Positions 50,448 through 63,547 are shown, counted from the stretch's first letter. The stretch: DNA of 64,000 bases from Polaromonas sp. (GCF_029945925.1 NZ_JAQSDN010000004.1:1-64000), one strand, 5' to 3'. Program-made: numbers and translations. The notes: generated by a model from the letters alone, not told the origin.

Positions 50448-51230
50448 TCAGAGCCCGAAGCCGTCGTCCGCCGCAATGACCGCACCGTTGATGAAGTGGC
50501 TCTGGCCACTGGCCAGCATCACCAGCAGCGCGTCCAGGTCCTCCGGCTTGCCGATGCGCTTGCGCGGCAACATCTGCACCAGCCGTTTTCCCTGCTCGGT
50601 TTCCCAGTGGTGGTGGTTGATCTCGGTGTCGATGTAGCCCGGGCAGATGGCGTTGACGTTGATGCCGAACTTGCCCCACTCCAGCGCCATGGCCCTGGTC
50701 ATCTGCACCACCGCCGCCTTGCTCATGCAGTACACGCCAATCTGCGGCAACACGCGCAGGCCGGCCATGGAGGCAATGTTGATGATGTGTGCGCCGGAAA
50801 AGGCGCCGGGCGCCGCGCCGCGCGACCGCGCCAGCATGCGTTTGCCGACTTCCTGCGCCACAAAAAAAGCGCCCTTGACGTTGGTGCCGAAAATGAAGTC
50901 GTAGTCATCCTCGCCCACGTCCTGGATGCGCTGCGTGGTGCTCACGCCGGAGTTGTTGACGAGGATGTCAATGGGGCCGACCTCGGTCTCGGCGTGCGCC
51001 ACCGCCGACTTGATGCTGGCATGGTCCGTCACATCGAGCGTGACCACATGCGCATCACCGCCTTCGGCCTCGATCTGCGCGCGCAATGCCTTGAGCTTGT
51101 CCATCCTGCGGCTGGCCAGCACCACCGCTGCGCCGGCACGGCTCAGGGTTTTGGCAAACTGCGCACCCAGACCGCCGGATGCGCCGGTCACGAGCGCGAC
51201 ACGCCCTGAAAGATCCAGGCTGTAAGCCAT
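50448..51230 (-). CDS. SDR family oxidoreductase
   Basis: VALVTGASGGLGAQFAKTLSRAGA; NNSG; YCMSKAAVVQMTRAMALEWGKFGINVNAICPGYIDTEI. Confidence 0.95.
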   Translation of the reverse strand: MAYSLDLSGRVALVTGASGGLGAQFAKTLSRAGAAVVLASRRMDKLKALRAQIEAEGGDAHVVTLDVTDHASIKSAVAHAETEVGPIDILVNNSGVSTTQRIQDVGEDDYDFIFGTNVKGAFFVAQEVGKRMLARSRGAAPGAFSGAHIINIASMAGLRVLPQIGVYCMSKAAVVQMTRAMALEWGKFGINVNAICPGYIDTEINHHHWETEQGKRLVQMLPRKRIGKPEDLDALLVMLASGQSHFINGAVIAADDGFGL

Positions 51231-51368
51231 TAGAGGGTCCTCTCGATAAAAGTGTGCCGATGCGAACGATCGTTCGACTCAGCGGATTCACGACATAAAA
51301 TCAGGCGCAGACTGCGGCCGTTACCTGACGGACAACCGTTCCTGAAATTGATTATCAGCGAGTCCACC

Positions 51369-53054
51369 ATGAACAACGAAGAAATCCTGGCCCAGTTCGG
51401 CCCCCGTGAAGCGATGGAATACGACGTGGTCGTGGTCGGAGGCGGGCCCGGCGGTCTGGCCACGGCCATTCGCCTGAAACAGCTGGCCGCTGAAAAAGGC
51501 ACGGAGCTCTCTGTGGTGGTGCTTGAAAAAGGCTCGGAGCCCGGCGCGCACATTCTGTCCGGCGCGGTCATGGACCCCAAGGCCCTTACCGAGCTGATTC
51601 CGGACTGGAAAGAGCTGGGTGCCCCGCTGAACCAGCCCGTGACCAGCGACGAGGTGCTGTTCCTCAGCGAAACGGGCGCGACAAAAACACCGGCTTTTTT
51701 TGTGCCCGAGTGTTTTCACAACGAAGGCAACTACGTCGTCAGCCTTGGCAATGTGGTGCGCTGGATGGCGCAGCAGGCCGAGAACCTGGGGGTGGAAATT
51801 TTCCCAGGCTTCGCAGCCGCCGAAGTGCTTTACAACGACAACGGCTCCGTCAAGGGCGTGGCCACCGGCAACCTGGGCGTCGGCAAGGACGGCCAGCCGA
51901 GCGACCATTTCCAGCTCGGCATGGAACTGCACGGCAAGTACACGATTTTTGCCGAAGGCGCGCGCGGCCACCTGGGCCGCCAGCTCATGGCGCAGTTCAA
52001 GCTCAACGAGGGCAAGGACCCGCAGGCCTACGCGCTGGGCGTGAAGGAACTCTGGGAAATCGATCCGGCCAAACACAAGCCCGGCCTGGTCGTGCACACC
52101 GCCGGCTGGCCCATGGACAGCCAGACCTATGGCGGCGGCTTCATGTACCACCTGGAAGACAACAAGGTCACGCTGGGCCTGGTGGTCGGCCTGGACTACA
52201 GCAACCCCTGGCTCAGCCCCTTCGAGGAAATGCAGCGCTGGAAAACGCACCCCAGCATCAAGGCCTACCTCGAAGGCGGCAAACGCATCAGCTACGGCGC
52301 ACGTGCCATCACGGCCGGGGGCATGGTCAGCCTGCCCAAAACCGTGTTCCCCGGCGGCGCACTGATCGGCTGCGAAGCCGGTTACCTCAACGCCGCACGC
52401 ATCAAGGGCAGCCATGCCGCCATCAAGACCGGCATGCTCGCGGCCGAGGCCGCCTTCGATGCGGTCACCGCGGGCCGCCAGCACGACGAACTGAGCGCCT
52501 ACCCGCAAGCCTTTGCCAAAAGCTGGCTGCATGCCGAACTGAACCAGTCACGCAACTTCAAGCAGTGGTTCAAGAAAGGCGTGTATGTCGGCTCCTTCAT
52601 GACCGGCATCGAACAGTGGCTGCTGCCCAAGCTGGGCATCCGCAACCCGCCGTGGACGATTCGCCGCAAGGTGGCCGACCACGCCACGCTCAAACCGGCG
52701 GCCGAGTGCCCGCAGATTGTTTACCCCAAGCCCGACAACAAGATCACCTTCGACCGTCTGAGTTCGGTGTTTGTTTCCAACACCAACCATGAAGAGCAGC
52801 AACCGGCGCACCTGACGCTCAAGGACGCCAGCGTGCCGGTCAACATCAACCTGGCGACTTATGCCGGTCCGGAGTCGCGCTACTGCCCGGCCGGTGTGTA
52901 TGAGTTCGTGAAGAACCCCGACGCTAGCTCCCGCCTGCAGATCAACGCGCAGAACTGCGTGCACTGCAAGACCTGCGACATCAAGGACCCGACGCAAAAC
53001 ATTGTCTGGGTCACACCCGAAGGCGGTGGCGGCCCCAACTACAGCGGCATGTAG
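51369..53054 (+). CDS. Electron transfer flavoprotein-ubiquinone oxidoreductase
   Basis: YDVVVVGGGPGGLATAIRLKQLAAEKG; EPGAHILSGAVMDPKAL; C-terminal QINAQNCVHCKTCDIKDPTQNIVWVTPEGGGGPNYSGM. Confidence 0.97.
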   Translation: MNNEEILAQFGPREAMEYDVVVVGGGPGGLATAIRLKQLAAEKGTELSVVVLEKGSEPGAHILSGAVMDPKALTELIPDWKELGAPLNQPVTSDEVLFLSETGATKTPAFFVPECFHNEGNYVVSLGNVVRWMAQQAENLGVEIFPGFAAAEVLYNDNGSVKGVATGNLGVGKDGQPSDHFQLGMELHGKYTIFAEGARGHLGRQLMAQFKLNEGKDPQAYALGVKELWEIDPAKHKPGLVVHTAGWPMDSQTYGGGFMYHLEDNKVTLGLVVGLDYSNPWLSPFEEMQRWKTHPSIKAYLEGGKRISYGARAITAGGMVSLPKTVFPGGALIGCEAGYLNAARIKGSHAAIKTGMLAAEAAFDAVTAGRQHDELSAYPQAFAKSWLHAELNQSRNFKQWFKKGVYVGSFMTGIEQWLLPKLGIRNPPWTIRRKVADHATLKPAAECPQIVYPKPDNKITFDRLSSVFVSNTNHEEQQPAHLTLKDASVPVNINLATYAGPESRYCPAGVYEFVKNPDASSRLQINAQNCVHCKTCDIKDPTQNIVWVTPEGGGGPNYSGM

Positions 53055-53192
53055 GGCCATGCGGGGCGGGCCAGCCTCCGCCAAAGTGCAAGCCGCCCGA
53101 CCTGCCCGTCTTGAACCTTCACCCGCGGCATCGCCCGGGTGACGCCAGCGCCACACGATGTCCGATCAACGTCCAGAGAAGGCCCAGCTCCC

Positions 53193-54191
53193 ATGAACAT
53201 TGTCATTACCGGCGGCGCCGGTTTTCTGGGCGTTCGCCTGGCCCGCGAACTGCTCCAACAAGGCACGCTGTCGCTGGCCGGCAGCCCCGCGCAACCCATC
53301 ACCCGCGTGACCCTGCTGGACCGGGCGGCACCACCGGCCGACCTGATGGCCGACAGCCGCGTTCGCGCCGTCGAGGGGGACCTGAACGCCCTGCTCGCAA
53401 CAGGCCAGTCCTCCAGCCCCGTGATCGCCAATGACACGGACGTGGTTTTTCACCTCGCCGCTGCGGTCAGCGGTGAATGCGAAGCCGATTTCGACCTCGG
53501 CATGCGCAGCAACCTCGATGCCACGCGCGCCCTGCTGGAGACCTGCCGGCGCCTGAAGACCTCGCCGACACTGGTGTTTGCCAGCTCACTGGCCGTGTTC
53601 GGCAATTCCCCCGAACAACCCCTGCCCGCAGTGATTGAAGACAGCACCTTGCCGACGCCCCAGAACAGCTACGGCATCCAGAAATTCATCGGCGAGCAGC
53701 TGGTGGCCGACTATGCCCGCAAGGGTTTTGTCCGCGGCCGCAACGTGCGCCTGATGACCGTGAGTGTGCGCCCCGGCAAACCCAACGGCGCGGCCTCCAG
53801 CTTCCTGAGCGGCATGATCCGCGAGCCGCTGGCCGGCGTGCGGGCCGCGTGCCCGGTGGCGCCCGACACACCGGTGGCGCTGTCCTCGCCCAGCCGCACC
53901 ATCCATGGCCTGATCAGGGCCGCCGAGGCCAGCGACGCCGACTGGGGCGCGCGTACCGCCATCAACCTGCCAGCCCTCAAGACAACTCCCGGCGAGATGG
54001 CGGCGGCGCTGGAGCGCCTGGCAGGCAAGGAGGTGGCCGCGTTGATTGACTGGACGCCGGACGCCGCGATTGCCAACATCGTGACCAGCTGGCCGGCCCA
54101 CATCGACGCGGCTCGGGCTCGCCGGCTGGGCCTGCTGCCCGACGCCAATTTCGATGCCATCATCGGAGAGTACTTAAGCGAAAACCCCTAG
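53193..54191 (+). CDS. NAD-dependent epimerase/dehydratase, DenD-like
   Basis: MNIVITGGAGFLGVRLARELLQQG; YGIQKFIGEQLVADYARKGFVRGRNVRLMTVSVRPGKPNGAASSFLSGMIREPLAG; sits directly upstream of a TRAP transporter. Confidence 0.85.
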   Translation: MNIVITGGAGFLGVRLARELLQQGTLSLAGSPAQPITRVTLLDRAAPPADLMADSRVRAVEGDLNALLATGQSSSPVIANDTDVVFHLAAAVSGECEADFDLGMRSNLDATRALLETCRRLKTSPTLVFASSLAVFGNSPEQPLPAVIEDSTLPTPQNSYGIQKFIGEQLVADYARKGFVRGRNVRLMTVSVRPGKPNGAASSFLSGMIREPLAGVRAACPVAPDTPVALSSPSRTIHGLIRAAEASDADWGARTAINLPALKTTPGEMAAALERLAGKEVAALIDWTPDAAIANIVTSWPAHIDAARARRLGLLPDANFDAIIGEYLSENP

Positions 54192-54277
54192 GCGACGCAA
54201 CGCCCCAAGAGATGAAAATTGCAAGTTGTATGACAACTTTTCCATCCACCCCTTTTTTCACCCCGAGGAGACACTCC

Positions 54278-55264
54278 ATGACTTTTTTCAAACCCACGCT
54301 GACCCGACTCGCCTTGGGCATGACGCTGGCACTCGGCCTGGTGGCCGGTGCTGCGGCGCAGACGACCATGAAGATCAGCATCTCGACATCGCAGAACTCG
54401 CACCAGGGCGTGGCCATCGACACCTTCGCCAAGGAAGTGGAAAAGCGCACCGGTGGCCGCTACAAGGTCCAGACCTTCTACAGCGGCTCCCTCGGCGGTG
54501 AGCGCGAGTCCATCGAGGCCGTGCAGCTGGGCACCCAGGAACTGGCTTTCTCGTCGACCGGCCCGGTCCCCAACTTCGTGCCCGAAACCAAGATTCTCGA
54601 CGTGCCTTTCCTGTTCCGCGACAAGGCCCACGCACGTGCGGTGCTGGACGGCCCGATCGGCCAGGACCTGCTCGTCAAGTTCGAAGCCAAGGGCTTCAAG
54701 GCATTGGCTTGGGGCGAAAATGGTTTCCGCCACATGACCAACAGCAAGCGTGACGTGAAGACGCCCGAGGACCTGAAGGGCCTGAAAATGCGCACCATGG
54801 AAAATCCAGTGCACATTGCGGCCTACAAGGGCTTCGGCATCATCACCACCCCCATGGCTTTTCCCGAGGTGTTCACCGCACTGCAGCAGGGCACGGTTGA
54901 CGGCCAGGAAAATCCGCTGTCGGTCATCATCGCGTCCAAGTTTGACCAGGTCCAGAAACACCTGTCACTGACCGGCCACGTCTATTCGCCCTGCATCTGG
55001 GTGATGAACAAGGCCGTCTTCGACAAGCTCAGCGCCGCCGACAAGAAAGCCTTCCTCGAAGCGGCCGCCGAAGGCACCAAGGCCAACCGCGCGCGCGTGG
55101 ACGAAGACGATGCCAAAGGCGTGGCCGACCTGCGCGCCAAGGGCATGACCGTGATCGACAATGTCGACAAGGCCAAGTTCGTCGCCGCCCTGGCACCCGT
55201 GAACGCCGAGTTTGAAAAGCAGTTCGGCAAGGCCAACATCGAAAAGATCCGCAGCGTCAAGTAA
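54278..55264 (+). CDS. TRAP transporter substrate-binding protein (DctP family)
   Basis: Signal peptide; SISTSQNSHQGVAIDTFAKEVEKRTGGRYKVQTFYSGSLGGERESIEAVQLGTQELAFSSTG. Confidence 0.95.
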   Translation: MTFFKPTLTRLALGMTLALGLVAGAAAQTTMKISISTSQNSHQGVAIDTFAKEVEKRTGGRYKVQTFYSGSLGGERESIEAVQLGTQELAFSSTGPVPNFVPETKILDVPFLFRDKAHARAVLDGPIGQDLLVKFEAKGFKALAWGENGFRHMTNSKRDVKTPEDLKGLKMRTMENPVHIAAYKGFGIITTPMAFPEVFTALQQGTVDGQENPLSVIIASKFDQVQKHLSLTGHVYSPCIWVMNKAVFDKLSAADKKAFLEAAAEGTKANRARVDEDDAKGVADLRAKGMTVIDNVDKAKFVAALAPVNAEFEKQFGKANIEKIRSVK

Positions 55265-55275
55265 GCTGCCCGTTC

Positions 55276-55330
55276 GCTACGCTTTTTGTAGCTGAACACG
55301 CCCGCAGCCATTAGGCTTGCGGGCGTTTTC
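55276..55330 (+). terminator. Repeat-derived (family A-like) hairpin / attenuator-type terminator between dctP and dctQ genes
   Basis: gctacgctttttgtagctgaacacgcccgcagccattaggcttgcgggcgtttt: strong cgcccgca/tgcgggcg stem followed by tttt, 35 bp after the dctP stop. Confidence 0.7.
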
Positions 55331-55350
55331 CTTGCAGAACCGGGATTCCC

Positions 55351-55845
55351 ATGAAAAACACCTTTCTCAGACTCGAACGCTGGACCACGGGGTTTGCCAC
55401 GCTGGTGGCCTGCCTCATGCTGGTGATCGCGTCCTCGCTGGGCATGTTCCAGATCGTGACGCGCTTCGTGCTCGAGCAGCCTGCCGAGTGGAGCGAGATC
55501 CTGATCCGCCTGTCGCTGATCTGGATGGTCTTCATGGGCATACCGGCGGCCTTCCGCCAGGGCGCCATGGTCAGCGTCGATGTGCTCTACCGCTGGAGCC
55601 CCATCAAGGTCAAACGCATCCTCGACTGGGTGGTCTGCTTGGCCGCCCTGGCCCTGATCGGCGTCATCATCTGGTGGGGCTGGGACTACGCCATCCGCGG
55701 GCAAGTGCAGTCCATGGCGGGCCTGGAGTCCATCTCCATGTTCTGGGGTTATGTGGCCATGCCGATAGGCGGCATGTTCTGCGTAATCGGCATCATCGGC
55801 AACCTGCTTGATCCGCAGCGCGAGGAACTGGAGACGGCAACATGA
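55351..55845 (+). CDS. TRAP transporter small permease (DctQ family)
   Basis: Four TM helices; WSEILIRLSLIWMVFMGIPAAFRQGAMVSVDVLYR. Confidence 0.94.
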   Translation: MKNTFLRLERWTTGFATLVACLMLVIASSLGMFQIVTRFVLEQPAEWSEILIRLSLIWMVFMGIPAAFRQGAMVSVDVLYRWSPIKVKRILDWVVCLAALALIGVIIWWGWDYAIRGQVQSMAGLESISMFWGYVAMPIGGMFCVIGIIGNLLDPQREELETAT

Positions 55846-55894
55846 GCTGCATCATCAACAACACCGACAACAACTTTTTTCCGGGGATCGCCCA

Positions 55895-57172
55895 ATGACC
55901 GCCGTCATGCTGACCACCATGATCGTGTGTTTCGCACTGACGATCTCCGTTGCCGTGTCCATCGGGCTGGCTTCCATCTTCGGCATCCAGGCGACCAATG
56001 CCCACATGCTGATCTCCGTCAAGGAGATGTTCAACGCCATCAACAAGTTTCCGCTGGCCGCCATTCCGTTTTTCATCCTCGCCGGCAACCTGATGGAGAC
56101 CGGCGGCATTTCGCGCCGCCTGGTCGAGTTTGCGAAAAGCATCGTCGGCGGCGTCCAGGGCGGCCTGCCCATGACCTGCGTGCTGACCTGCATGATTTTT
56201 GCCGCGGTCTCCGGCTCGTCGGTGGCCACCACGTTTGCGGTGGGCGCGATCCTGATTCCCGCCCTGATCAAACATGGCTACCCCACCAGCTACGCCGCGG
56301 CCCTGCAGGCCACCAGCGCCGAGCTGGGCGTGATCATTCCGCCCTCGATTCCGCTGATCCTGTACGGCGTCAGCGCCGAGGTCTCGATCGGCGAACTGTT
56401 CATCGCCGGCGTCGGCCCGGGCATCCTGATCAGCCTGTCGCTGATGGCTTTTGTCTACGTGTATTGCAAGATCAAGGGTTGGGGCAAGAACGACGGCGAC
56501 GGGCGCCTGGGTTTCTTCAAGGCCACCTGGCAGGCCGGCTGGGCATTGCTGATGCCGGTCATCATTCTTGGCGGCATCTATGGCGGTATCTTCACGCCGA
56601 CCGAGGCAGCAGCCGTGGCCGTGTTCTACGCGCTGATCGTGGGCGGAGTGATCTACCGCGAGATCAAGCTGCCGACACTGGTGCTGGTGCTGCGCAAGTC
56701 GGTGATTTCCAGCGCCGTCATCATGTTCATCATTGCCAATGCCGGGTTGTTTGCCTTCCTGATCACGCGCGCCGGTGTGCCCGATGCCATTGGCCGCTGG
56801 CTGGAAGCGGTGCTGCAGTCGCCTACCCTCTTTCTGCTGGGCGTCAATGCCGCGCTCTTCTTCATCGGCATGTTCATCGAAACCAGCGCCGCCATCATCG
56901 TGCTGGCGCCCATCCTGGCTCCCGTGGCCATGCACTTCGGCATCGACCCGGTGCATTTCGGCATGGTGATGGTCGTCAACCTGGCGCTGGGCATGATCAC
57001 GCCGCCGTTCGGCGTGAATCTTTTCGCGGCCTGCACCGTCGCCAAAATATCGCTGGACCGGATCGTCGGTCACCTGATTCCCTTCGTGCTGGTCATCATC
57101 GCCTGCCTGATGGTGATCACTTATTTCCCAGCCATCTCGCTGACCCTACGCGATCTGGTCTACGCCCGCTAG
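55895..57172 (+). CDS. TRAP transporter large permease (DctM family)
   Basis: AIPFFILAGNLMETGGISRRLVEFA...AAVSGSSVATTFAVGAILIPALIKHGYPTSYAAALQATSAELGVIIPPSIPLILYG. Confidence 0.96.
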   Translation: MTAVMLTTMIVCFALTISVAVSIGLASIFGIQATNAHMLISVKEMFNAINKFPLAAIPFFILAGNLMETGGISRRLVEFAKSIVGGVQGGLPMTCVLTCMIFAAVSGSSVATTFAVGAILIPALIKHGYPTSYAAALQATSAELGVIIPPSIPLILYGVSAEVSIGELFIAGVGPGILISLSLMAFVYVYCKIKGWGKNDGDGRLGFFKATWQAGWALLMPVIILGGIYGGIFTPTEAAAVAVFYALIVGGVIYREIKLPTLVLVLRKSVISSAVIMFIIANAGLFAFLITRAGVPDAIGRWLEAVLQSPTLFLLGVNAALFFIGMFIETSAAIIVLAPILAPVAMHFGIDPVHFGMVMVVNLALGMITPPFGVNLFAACTVAKISLDRIVGHLIPFVLVIIACLMVITYFPAISLTLRDLVYAR

Positions 57173-57307
57173 GAGCCTGCGCGGCAGAAGGCGTCGAAGC
57201 TTTGCAGCCGACCTTCCTTCCGCCGTTCAGACGCCTGGCCCGCCCAGGCTTCATACGTGTGTCATATTGTGTATGCATGATCGGTGCTTTACCGTTCAGG
57301 ACGCCCC

Positions 57308-57886
57308 ATGCAGCTCCACAAGACAGACCTCGCCCGGGCCGAGCTCAAATCGGGAACCCGCACGCTCGGCCAGCGCGAGCGCACCCTGCTGTTGCTGGCC
57401 GATGGCAGCAAGTCCGTTTTGGACTTCCGGCCGCTCTTCAATGGTGACGGCGAGGAAATCGCCCTGCGCCTGATGCGCGAAGGTTTTCTGCAGACCCAGC
57501 ATGGCAAGTCGTCACAAGCCGTCCGCCCACCGGTGATTGCGGCAGACAAACCACAGCCCGCCAAGTCTGAAAGGCAGCCACTTCCGCAAAACAATCCTGC
57601 TCCACCGGCACCCGCCCGGGTGTCAGCAGACCAGTTTGACGGAAAAAGGTCGCTGGCAACCACACGAATGTTCCTCTTTGATATCTGTGAACGCATGTTT
57701 TCCAAGCGGCATCCCGAGCTGGCCGGGACCTTCCGCGATGCTCTGCGCGACGCCCGGGATCGCGACGCCATGCTGGCCACCTCCCGCCGCATGATCGAGG
57801 AGATCGAGAAGATCTCGGGGCACGAACGGGCTGACTCCATCAGTGAGCGCATCGCCATGCTGCTGCCTGCCGAGCAGGCGGCCTGA
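57308..57886 (+). CDS. Hypothetical protein
   Basis: 192 aa ORF with low-complexity Pro-rich centre and coherent C-terminal helix-rich domain (TRMFLFDICERMFSKRHPELAGTFRDALRDARDRDAMLATSRRMIEEIEKISG); intact between flanking features. Confidence 0.72.
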   Translation: MQLHKTDLARAELKSGTRTLGQRERTLLLLADGSKSVLDFRPLFNGDGEEIALRLMREGFLQTQHGKSSQAVRPPVIAADKPQPAKSERQPLPQNNPAPPAPARVSADQFDGKRSLATTRMFLFDICERMFSKRHPELAGTFRDALRDARDRDAMLATSRRMIEEIEKISGHERADSISERIAMLLPAEQAA

Positions 57887-57908
57887 GGCCGGCTTCAGCT
57901 ACACTTGC

Positions 57909-58124
57909 GCGGTCAGGAGAGAGTTTTCCTCGCGAAAACCGCCGAAGGCGCATGCGGCACCCCAATGGTGCTCTGAACGCTCAGGCAAAAGGACTGGCAA
58001 CCGCCACCCGGGCGAACATCTTCCGGGCGGCGTTCCCTACTGGAGAGAGGCCACCTTCGAGGTGGTCCACCGAAGGAGCAAACCTGCATCGCCAGGCGAA
58101 TCTCTCAGGTAAAGAGGACAGCAG
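57909..58124 (+). promoter_or_regulatory. Tandem glycine riboswitch
   Basis: Two aptamer-like halves: ggtcaggagagagttttc...gccgaaggcgcatgcggc...gctcaggcaaaaggactg and ctactggagagaggcc...caccgaaggagcaaacc...atctctcaggtaaagaggacag; directly upstream of gcvT. Confidence 0.93.
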
Positions 58125-58143
58125 GGGCAGCCCATGATTTTTC

Positions 58144-59316
58144 ATGGATAACGACTTGCCCCCGGAGAACGCCTTGTCCGCCATCGCCCTTGAACTGCTG
58201 AAAACACCGCTGTACGACCTGCACCTGGAACTGGGCGCGCGCATGGTGCCGTTTGCCGGTTACGCCATGCCGGTCCAATACCCGGCCGGCCTGATGGCCG
58301 AGCACCACCACACCCGCCAGGCCGCCGGCCTGTTCGATGTCTCGCACATGGGCCAGCTGCGCCTGGTCGGTCTTGATGCCGCGGCCGCGCTGGAAACCCT
58401 GATCCCGGTCGATGTGATCGACCTGCCCGCCGGCAAGCAGCGCTACGGCCTGCTGCTCAATGAGGACGGCGGCATCATCGACGATCTGATGTTCTTCAAC
58501 CGCGACTACTCGAACGGCGGCGACATCTTCGTCATCGTCAACGGTGCCTGCAAGGTCGGCGACATCGCGCATATCGAGGCAAAAATCGGCACGCGTTGCC
58601 AGGTCATTCCCATGCCCGACATGGCGCTGCTGGCACTGCAGGGCCCGCAGGCCGTCACCGCGCTCTCGCGCCTCGCACCCGGCGTCGAGAAACTGGTTTT
58701 CATGACCGGCGGGCGTTTTACCGTCGCCGGTTGCGACTGCTTTCTCACACGCAGCGGCTACACCGGCGAAGATGGTTTCGAGATTTCCGTGCCCGCCGCG
58801 CAGGCCGACACCCTGGCCCGGGCCCTGCTGGCCCAGCCCGAAGTCAAACCCGTCGGCCTGGGCGCGCGCAACTCGCTGCGGCTCGAAGCCGGCCTGTGCC
58901 TCTATGGCAATGACATCGACACCACCACCACACCGGTCGAGGCCAGCCTGAACTGGGCGATCCAGAAAGTGCGTCGCACCGGCGGTGCGCGCGCCGGCGG
59001 TTTTCCGGGTGCCGACAAGATACTGGCGCAACTGGCCGACCCCGCCGCGCTGGGGCGCAAGCGCGTGGGCCTGGTGGCGCTGGAACGCATTCCCGTGCGC
59101 GACCACACGGCCCTGCAAAGCCTGGACGGCACGCCGATTGGCGAAGTCACCAGCGGCCTGCTGGGCCCCAGCATCGACAAGCCGGTGGCCATGGGTTACG
59201 TGAAGCCCGAATTCTCGGCCATCGGTACACGCGTGAACGCCATCGTGCGCGGCAAACCCGTGCCCATGGAAGTCAGCCCCATGCCTTTTGTTCCAAATCG
59301 CTATTTCCGCGGTTGA
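58144..59316 (+). CDS. gcvT: Glycine cleavage system aminomethyltransferase
   Basis: [53 protein letters not shown]. Confidence 0.97.
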   Translation: MDNDLPPENALSAIALELLKTPLYDLHLELGARMVPFAGYAMPVQYPAGLMAEHHHTRQAAGLFDVSHMGQLRLVGLDAAAALETLIPVDVIDLPAGKQRYGLLLNEDGGIIDDLMFFNRDYSNGGDIFVIVNGACKVGDIAHIEAKIGTRCQVIPMPDMALLALQGPQAVTALSRLAPGVEKLVFMTGGRFTVAGCDCFLTRSGYTGEDGFEISVPAAQADTLARALLAQPEVKPVGLGARNSLRLEAGLCLYGNDIDTTTTPVEASLNWAIQKVRRTGGARAGGFPGADKILAQLADPAALGRKRVGLVALERIPVRDHTALQSLDGTPIGEVTSGLLGPSIDKPVAMGYVKPEFSAIGTRVNAIVRGKPVPMEVSPMPFVPNRYFRG

Positions 59317-59341
59317 AGTTTTTATTATTCTGGAGAAACCC

Positions 59342-59710
59342 ATGATCAAGTACACCGAAGACCACGAATGGATCAACGTTGACGGCGACATCGCCACCGT
59401 CGGCATCACCCCCCACGCGCAGGACGCGCTCGGCGACGTGGTGTTTGTCGACCTGCCTTCCGTTGGCAGCACGCTGGCGCAAAAAGAAGTCGCCGGTGTC
59501 GTCGAGTCGGTCAAGGCCGCGGCCGACGTCTACATGCCCATCAGCGGCGAAGTCACCGAAGTCAACGAAGCCCTGCGCGACGACCCCTCGCTGGCCAACA
59601 GCGACCCCTTGGGCGCCGGCTGGTTCTTCAAGGTGAAACTGTCTGACAAATCGCAACTGGACGCGCTGATGGATGAGACCAGCTACACCACCTTTTCCGC
59701 AACTGCGTAA
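59342..59710 (+). CDS. gcvH: Glycine cleavage system protein H
   Basis: [71 protein letters not shown]. Confidence 0.97.
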   Translation: MIKYTEDHEWINVDGDIATVGITPHAQDALGDVVFVDLPSVGSTLAQKEVAGVVESVKAAADVYMPISGEVTEVNEALRDDPSLANSDPLGAGWFFKVKLSDKSQLDALMDETSYTTFSATA

Positions 59711-59734
59711 ATAGCCCTCCCGCCCCACTGTTCG

Positions 59735-59797
59735 GACTGAGCCTGTCGAAGTCTTGCCTCACTGTTCACCGACCCTTCGACAAGCTCAGGGCGAACG
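59735..59797. repeat. Dispersed repeat, family B, pair between gcvH and gcvP
   Basis: gactgagcctgtcgaagtcttgcctcactgttcaccgacccttcgacaagctcagggcgaacg: inverted cores gagcctgtcgaag / cttcgacaagctc. Confidence 0.85.
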
Positions 59798-59813
59798 AAT
59801 CCTGGAAACTGCC

Positions 59814-62708
<2,895 letters not shown>

Positions 62709-62714
62709 GCAAGC

Positions 62715-62745
62715 GTCCCGGGCACCAGCAGCCACGGGACTTTTT
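62715..62745 (+). terminator. Rho-independent terminator downstream of gcvP
   Basis: gtcccgggcaccagcagccacgggacttttt: gtcccg/cgggac stem with T run. Confidence 0.8.
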
Positions 62746-62805
62746 GCTACTGATTCCATAGCTGCCTCCGCCCGTCTCACAAGGGCTGGAGGCCGATTTC
62801 ACCTG
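62746..62805. repeat. Dispersed repeat, family A, intergenic copy
   Basis: gctactgattccatagctgcctccgcccgtctcacaagggctggaggccgatttcacc. Confidence 0.65.
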
Positions 62806-63027
62806 TAGCCCGGGGGCTGGTAGCCAATCCCGCTGCTGCCTGACGCCCGATGGCCAGGCGGGTGCGACGCCAGCCCTGCCCCACACTGAGCGGCCGGTCA
62901 CGGTCACTGCGCCAGCGGGCGGACCCGATCCGATGTCGTCAGCTCTTGACAGCGATCAAGCCCGCGCGGCCATCCCAGCCCAGAATGTCGTCGAACTTTC
63001 CCTTTTTGACGATGGTGGAGGTGACCC

Positions 63028-63480
63028 ATGGACGACGACATCAAGCGGAAAATCATGGCGCTGCTGGACCAGCATCGCATCATGACGGTGGCAACATTGC
63101 GGCCCGATGGCTGGCCCCAGGCCACGACGGTCGGCTACGTGAACGAGGGGCTGACGCTTTATTTTCTCTGCGGTCTGGACAGCCAGAAGGCAACAAACCT
63201 GGCGCGTGACAATCGGCTCTCGCTGACCATCGATCACGACACGGCGGATTTGATGGCCATCACCGGCCTGTCGATGGCAGCCCACGCGCAGGCGGTGAGT
63301 GACCGGGCTGAGGCCGAAAAAGTCCTGCGCATGCTGCCGCTGAAATACCCGGAGGCACAACCCCTGCCGATGAAGATGCCGGAGCCGGACGAGGTCCGCA
63401 TCTTCCGCGTCACACCCTCGGTCATCTCCGTCCTTGATTACACCCAGGGCTTTGGGCATACGGATCTGGTCACTTGCTGA
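63028..63480 (+). CDS. Pyridoxamine 5'-phosphate oxidase-like FMN-binding family protein
   Basis: IMALLDQHRIMTVATLRPDGWPQATTVGYVNEGLTLYFLCGLDSQKATNLARDNRLSLTID. Confidence 0.9.
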   Translation: MDDDIKRKIMALLDQHRIMTVATLRPDGWPQATTVGYVNEGLTLYFLCGLDSQKATNLARDNRLSLTIDHDTADLMAITGLSMAAHAQAVSDRAEAEKVLRMLPLKYPEAQPLPMKMPEPDEVRIFRVTPSVISVLDYTQGFGHTDLVTC

Positions 63481-63547
63481 TGGCGTCGCTCTCACGGCTT
63501 TGCTCTCATCCGCGACCCGGATGTTCTCCAGACCTGCAACCGGGGTA

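Noticed and set aside
55793-57073. 426-aa His/Asp-rich minus-strand ORF opposite dctM
   Set aside because: Mirror of hydrophobic TM codons (His/Asp/Gln-rich) and not a real metal-binding protein.
59754-59813. Longer start for gcvP ([20 protein letters not shown])
   Set aside because: The extension is translated family B repeat; ATG at 59814 gives the normal GcvP N-terminus.
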